DNA of 64,000 nt. Origin: Lepisosteus oculatus (taxonomy: Eukaryota > Chordata > Actinopteri > Semionotiformes > Lepisosteidae). The position numbers and the translations under genes are program-made. Positions 59,260 through 64,000 of the stretch are shown one piece after another; within the stretch, counting starts at the first letter, position 1; each line of letters opens with the position of its first letter. A model generated the notes under the pieces. It had not been told where the DNA came from and made no database searches. It was given only the letters and a program-made list of their open reading frames with translations. The DNA is taken from the NCBI RefSeq assembly GCF_040954835.1, contig NC_090704.1:15092001-15156000 (forward strand). The letters are read 5' to 3'.

Positions 59260-60027
59260 CTTTCCACAGCCTACAAACAGCAGCTTTCCACGGAAGACAG
59301 TGCACAGCCAAAGCCAGTTCGCAGAGTCTAACATGCACCGCCCTCTAACACCAGTCGACACAGATTCTTAAAGAGACAGCACACTGCTCAAGCAAGGTAC
59401 ACTTGAATCCTTTTATTTTGAATTAACGCAGTAGCGCGTTTTCCGTTAAACTGATAAATTGGTATTTAATTCCAAACATCTCATAGTAAATAAGATGTTC
59501 TCTGATTTTCATAGCATGCTGTATGCTTCTTACGTATATAGGACGTTTAGCAACGCCTACAGAGATGCAGAGTAGATGAATACAGATTAGGATTGGGATG
59601 CAGCGAACGCCTCCTAATTTTGAAATGCAAAAGCAAATGTATGACCGGGTGTCATAGCTCAATCGGTTTCATAACTATAATTATTGTTATCTGAGTTGTT
59701 TTATTTAGCAGTGGATTTAAAGAAAGCGTGAAAAAATTGTTAATAGTACGGTAGGGGAAATCGTTGGGGAAAGACAAGTTGTAGCGGGGGGACTATATTT
59801 AGTGGGACACCGATTGAACCTACTTCCTGATCGGTGAAGTTAGTCTGGGGGGGGTCAGAGTGAATGGGAATAGGGATCGTCTAGGTTGAGTCAGTGTACT
59901 GTAATTTAAAATAAATTGGAATTGAGGATCAAAATAACTTTTGATGTAGTGTTAAGGTCGCTGAACTGCTTCTATAATTGAATTAATCCATCTTTTTGCT
60001 TGTTGTTGCGGGCTGTAGCTAAATCAG
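59260..60027. promoter_or_regulatory. Head-to-head SCP2/CPT2 promoter interval
   Basis: 768 bp separate the two start codons on opposite strands, so both promoters and 5'UTRs must lie here or be spliced from it. No TATA box is obvious. Weak candidates: GGGTCAGAGTGAA at 59852-59864, an imperfect DR1 (the PPAR/RXR or HNF4 type); ACTTCCTG at 59822-59829 (ETS-like); TGAGTCA at 59887-59893 (AP-1-like). These short matches are not proof of binding. Confidence 0.6.
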
Positions 60028-60218
60028 ATGGCAAACTTGGTATTTGTGCAGTTTAATTCAGCTATGAGAAGGTGTGGGAGACTGTCTCCAGTCAACGGTG
60101 CTGTTTTCACCTCGAACTGGTCCAGCCGGCGGACTTACAGCAGTGAACTTGATCCTGGTTCGGAATACCTTCACAAGAGCATCGTCCCAACAATGCACTA
60201 CCAGAAAAGTTTACCCAG
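60028..60218 (+). CDS. CPT2: CPT2 coding exon 1
   Basis: 63 codons from [20 protein letters not shown] to [12 protein letters not shown]. Mitochondrial presequence and start of the transferase domain. Donor GTGAGC, Arg codon split AG|A. Confidence 0.93.
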
Positions 60219-63200
60219 GTGAGCGCAGTTTTAATATACCTGCTCCCACATTAAGAGTAGTTAGAAAAACGTTTTAGAACATGCAGTCAATGAAAACACA
60301 ACAAAATTAATCTACAGAAATGTAATAAGAAAATCCAGATTCCAAAGTTGTACTTTACAATTAAATTGGGAGATTATTCCCAAAAAGCGTCTTTAAATTT
60401 TATACATTTTGAATGTGAAACGTTTTAGTTAATTGCCAGCGGTTATGACATATATTCCCTGTGCTGTGCTTAACTGTAACTTTATGTGAAGTCATAATTT
60501 AAAGTTATCCTCTCATCCATGTAAATAATCGTCTGAATGTGTGAACTCCTTGTAAATCTTTTACTGTTATTCACGTTCCAAAACTTCTCTTGATTGTTTT
60601 CTAGGTTTAATATAATGGAAAAAAATAATTGGCTTAACAGGACAATAAAATGCTTTACCAGCATAGTACATAGGAGGTACGATGTCGCTGAGAATGTAGG
60701 TGAGAGGTCACCGACAATGTGAATAAAGACAGCCAATCTGCTGCGAGTTTTGAGACTGCTGTGCGCTTCGCAGTGTTGCATGTAAATACATCCTCCTTGC
60801 AACCCCGATAGTTAACGTAGCATCCAGAACTCGACTTCTGGCTGACGTATCAATTGAGGCCAACAGAAACCGATAACATTGCAATATACGGATACTGTTG
60901 CATGTGATTGTCTTCTGTATGTATAATATTGTTAAAGTGAGCTTTCTTTTTAGATTGCCTATTCCCAAACTGGAAGATACAATAAGGCGATATTTAGCAG
61001 CCCAGAGACCCCTATTAAATGATGAACAGTACAGGTAAGAAATATGGTGCCATGTTGTTTAGCTTTGAACCCTTTTTTTCCGTTTTCCAGCACAACCATT
61101 GTGTAATGGAGCCTCTTTGAAACCTCTTTCTTTAGTGTCCTATCATATATTAAATAAGACTTTATTGATCCCATAGATAGATATTAAAGCTAGTGGACAT
61201 CTTTAAGATCATTTATATCCTGCATTAAGTTGCATATCGCTGCAAGGAAGTCTGGGACAGGCCTATTCCCCTCTGCCTCAAGCCCTGTTGTTGTGTCTTT
61301 GCAGCAACACTGAGAAGCTGGCCCGCAGCTTTCAGAATGGTGCAGGAAAGGAGCTGCATGAGGAGCTGGTGGCCCAGAACAAGAAGAATAAACACACCAG
61401 CTATATCTCTGGTGGGACAGCAAATCCTCCAGAATCTATGCATTTTAAGCAGCATACATAGGCTCTTTGAGGTTTAAAATGCAAAACATGGCAGGTTATT
61501 TTGAAACTTTGTTACTCGGTTCACTTCAGTTATTCTTTTTTTGGTGTGTTCCTCTCCGTTTGTAGCCCCCTGGTTTGACATGTACCTGTCTGCCCGGGAG
61601 TCAGTGGTGCTGAACTTCAATCCCTTCATGTCCTTCAATCCTGACCCCAAGCCGAAGTACAACGACCAGCTGGTGCGCGCCACCAACATGACGGCCTCGG
61701 CCGTGCGCTTCATGAAGACGCTGCGCGCCGGCTGCCTGGAGCCCGAGGTCTTCCACCTCAACCCGGCCAAGAGCGACACGCGCGGCTTCAAGAAGCTCAT
61801 CCGCCTCGTACCCCCTTCCCTCTCCTGGTACGGCGCCTACATGGTGAACGCTTACCCACTGGACATGTCCCAGTACTTCCGCCTCTTCAACTCCACCCGC
61901 ATCCCCCGGCCGCGCCGGGACGAGCTCTTCACGGACGAGACACAGAGGCACCTGCTGGTCATGAGGAAGGGGCACCTGTACGTGTTTGACGTTCTGGACC
62001 GCAATGGCCACCTGGTGAGGCCGGCAGAGATCCAGGCTCACCTCCAGTTCATCCTGGACGACCCCGCGCCGCCCCCGGCCTTCCCGCTGGGCTTCCTGAC
62101 CAGCGAGAACCGAGACGTGTGGGCCGGGCTGCGGGAGAAGCTGCTGGAAGCCGGGAATGGGGAGGCCTTGGGGAAGGTGGACAGCGCCCTCTTCTGCCTG
62201 TGCCTGGACGACGAGTCGATGAGGGACCACATCCACACCTCTCACAACATGCTGCATGGCGACGGCTGCAATCGCTGGTTCGACAAGTCCTTCAGCATCA
62301 TCCTCACCAGGGACGGGTCCGCGGCCATTAACTTCGAGCACTCCTGGGGGGACGGCGTGGCGGTTCTGCGCTTCCAAAACGAGGTCTTCAAGGACACGAC
62401 GGAGCAGCCCCTCGTGGGCCCCGACTCGGCCCCGGCTCCCGGGGCTGACTCGGCCTCCGCAGTCCGCAGGTTGGAGTTCATCCTGGATGGCCCCCTGCGG
62501 GACGGCATCGCCAGGGCCCGAGAGAGCTTCCAGGCCACCGTGTCCAAGCTGACCATCAACGCCATGGAGTTCAAGACAGGGGGAAAGGAGACCCTGAAGA
62601 AGAAGAAGCTGAGCCCCGACGCCGTGGCCCAGCTGGCCTTCCAGATGGGCTTCTTGCGGCAGTACGGGCAGACGGTGGCCACGTACGAGTCGTGCAGCAC
62701 CGCGGCGTTCCGACACGGGCGCACCGAGACCATCCGCCCAGCAACGGTGCACACGCAGCAGTGTGCCAACGCCTTTGTGCGAGAGCCTTGCAAACACAGT
62801 GTGGATGAGCTCTTCACGATGTTGGGAAAGTGCTCCAAATACCATAGCCAGCTCACCAAGGAGGCAGCCATGGGTAGGCACCTTTCGCATTTACTTGCAT
62901 GTATGTCTTATCTGAAGAAGAGGTACAGCTTAATCACCAGGCGGTTGATAAATATAGCTTTCTAGTTTGTTGCCATTTAATAATTGCTTACACTTATATA
63001 GTGTAGCTCTTTTCTAGACACTCCACTCAAAGCACTTTACAGCTAATAGGGGCTCCCCTCCACCACCACCAATGTGCAGCACCCACCTGGATGATGCGAC
63101 GGCAGCCATAGTGCACCAGAACGCTCACCACACATTAGCTATTACACATAGGATTATTAGGAGGCCATGACCGGTAAAGGCCAGGAGGAAATTTGGCCAG

Positions 63201-63923
63201 GACACCGAGGTAACACTCTTTTAATAACCACAGAGAGTCAGAACCTTGGTTTTACGTTGCATCCGAAGGACAGCACCTTGTGATTTGTGAAGCTTGACCA
63301 ATTCCCAATAATAATATCTTAACTACATGGGTGATAATATTAACAGCTCATCAAATTGTTAGACACAAAATGCACTGAATTTTTAGCCAGCATTTAAGTT
63401 TTCCAAATTCTGAGGGAATTCAACCAAATAAATTATAGAAAAAGCAAAAATTTAAATCTTCAAGGAAGTTAAGATATTACAGTAATTGACATTTTAAGCA
63501 GTAAACTTGCTTACTTACTTAAATTTAGTTGCAACTTCAAGAGCGTTTATTAACATGAGTTATTGGTTAAACCATCCTCTCATTTTCCTAATAGGCCAAG
63601 GGTTCGACCGACACCTGTTCGCCATGAAATACCTGGCCAATTCTAAAGGGCAGACTCTGCCCAGCTTCTACCAAGACCCTGCCTACGCAGCCATCAACCA
63701 TAACATCCTGTCCACCAGCACTCTGACCAGCCCTGCGGTGAGCCTGGGTGGGTTTGCGCCGGTGGTCCCCGATGGTTTCGGGGTGGGCTATGGCGTCCAC
63801 GACCACTGGATCGGCTGCAACGTCTCCAGCTACCCAACCCGCAACGTGCACGAGTTCTTGCAGTGTGTGAGCAAGTCGCTCGAGGACATTTTCACAGTGC
63901 TGGAGGGGAAGCCCATCAGCTAG
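60028..63923 (+). CDS. CPT2: CPT2, carnitine O-palmitoyltransferase 2, mitochondrial (5 coding exons, complete)
   Basis: Inner-membrane matrix enzyme that converts acylcarnitine plus CoA to acyl-CoA and carnitine for beta-oxidation. Coding exons: 60028-60218, 60954-61034, 61305-61411, 61566-62873 and 63595-63923. They sum to 2016 bp, 671 residues; human has 658 residues in five exons. The N-terminus is Arg/Ser-rich and weakly acidic residues are absent before residue 40, as for a mitochondrial presequence. Then come [20 protein letters not shown], the catalytic His385 in [14 protein letters not shown] (human His372), and the substrate motif [18 protein letters not shown]. An in-frame TAG at 60016 supports the chosen start; a Met at residue 13 is an alternative. 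Exon 4 is strikingly GC-rich. Divergent from SCP2. Confidence 0.97.
60954..61034 (+). CDS. CPT2: CPT2 coding exon 2
   Basis: 81 bp encoding [20 protein letters not shown] and LNDEQY. Acceptor TTTTTAG, donor GTAAGA. Confidence 0.94.
61305..61411 (+). CDS. CPT2: CPT2 coding exon 3
   Basis: 107 bp encoding [20 protein letters not shown] and [15 protein letters not shown]. Acceptor TTGCAG, donor GTGGGA. Confidence 0.94.
61566..62873 (+). CDS. CPT2: CPT2 coding exon 4 (catalytic core)
   Basis: 1308 bp from [20 protein letters not shown] to LTKEAAM. Contains FEHSWGDG with the catalytic His and the [16 protein letters not shown] motif. Very high third-position GC, which leaves long spurious frames on the other strand. 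Acceptor TTGTAG, donor GTAGGC. Confidence 0.97.
62907..63286 (-). repeat. 5S-headed SINE family, 3' part, in CPT2 last intron
   Basis: Minus strand: the CAAGGTGCTGTCCTTCGGAT body, AACCAAGGTTCTGACTCTCT, GGTGGTGGTGGAGGGGAGCC, AGTGCTTTGAGTGGAGTGTC and the extended tail. It starts only 33 bp after the CPT2 exon 4 donor. Confidence 0.8.
63595..63923 (+). CDS. CPT2: CPT2 coding exon 5
   Basis: 329 bp from [20 protein letters not shown] through [20 protein letters not shown] and [20 protein letters not shown] to LEGKPIS and TAG. Acceptor TAATAG. Confidence 0.96.
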
Positions 63924-64000
63924 AGAAGCCACTGCAGTCTTTGCAGTCCAACAGTAGCCAGATGCAAGCGCTAGCAGTGCGGACTTCCTCACCCGGGAAT
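63924..64000 (+). other. CPT2: Start of CPT2 3'UTR, cut by window end
   Basis: 77 bp following the TAG stop, with no polyadenylation hexamer inside the window. Confidence 0.7.

Noticed and set aside
61601-62890. 429-codon open frame on the minus strand opposite CPT2 exon 4
   Set aside because: It mirrors the GC-rich codons of a strongly conserved exon, is low-complexity in Val/Gly/Leu/His, and shows no domain. A shadow frame.

Overview
This is a vertebrate nuclear DNA window, almost certainly from a ray-finned fish. It has AT-rich introns with GT/AG splice sites, GC-rich coding exons, and many short SINE-type repeats, including a 5S rRNA-headed family. It holds four protein-coding genes, all ordinary conserved vertebrate genes that I rebuilt exon by exon. 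All four reading frames close without a frameshift. The species cannot be fixed from the sequence alone.

Layout. (1) 1364-9282, + strand: the last eight coding exons of SLC1A7 (EAAT5, a glutamate transporter and chloride channel). Its 5' exons lie before the window, and a 3'UTR probably runs to about 10.93 kb. (2) 15344-25166, - strand: complete PODN (podocan, a secreted leucine-rich-repeat proteoglycan) in nine coding exons, tail to tail with SLC1A7. (3) 25.3-36.2 kb: intergenic, with LINE debris and simple repeats. (4) 36200-59259, - strand: complete SCP2 (SCPx thiolase fused to a sterol carrier domain) in 16 coding exons, ending in the peroxisomal signal AKL. (5) 59260-60027: a 768-bp head-to-head promoter interval. 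(6) 60028-63923, + strand: complete CPT2 (mitochondrial carnitine palmitoyltransferase 2) in five coding exons. The window ends in its 3'UTR.

How the genes relate. SCP2 (peroxisomal branched-chain thiolysis and lipid transfer) and CPT2 (mitochondrial long-chain acyl import) both serve fatty-acid oxidation and here are divergently paired. From memory, the human 1p32.3 order is SCP2(+) PODN(+) SLC1A7(-) CPT2(+). The arrangement here equals that order with the three-gene block inverted next to CPT2.

Most notable observations: a decayed second copy of an SLC1A7 exon in the last SLC1A7 intron; the block inversion and new head-to-head pair; exon structure and a start codon that preserve the internal SCP2-only product; a tRNA-derived SINE nested in a 5S-headed SINE; two nearly identical SINE tails in introns of two genes; and a degenerate tRNA-Trp. 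I found no CRISPR array, prokaryotic system, virus or clearly novel system.
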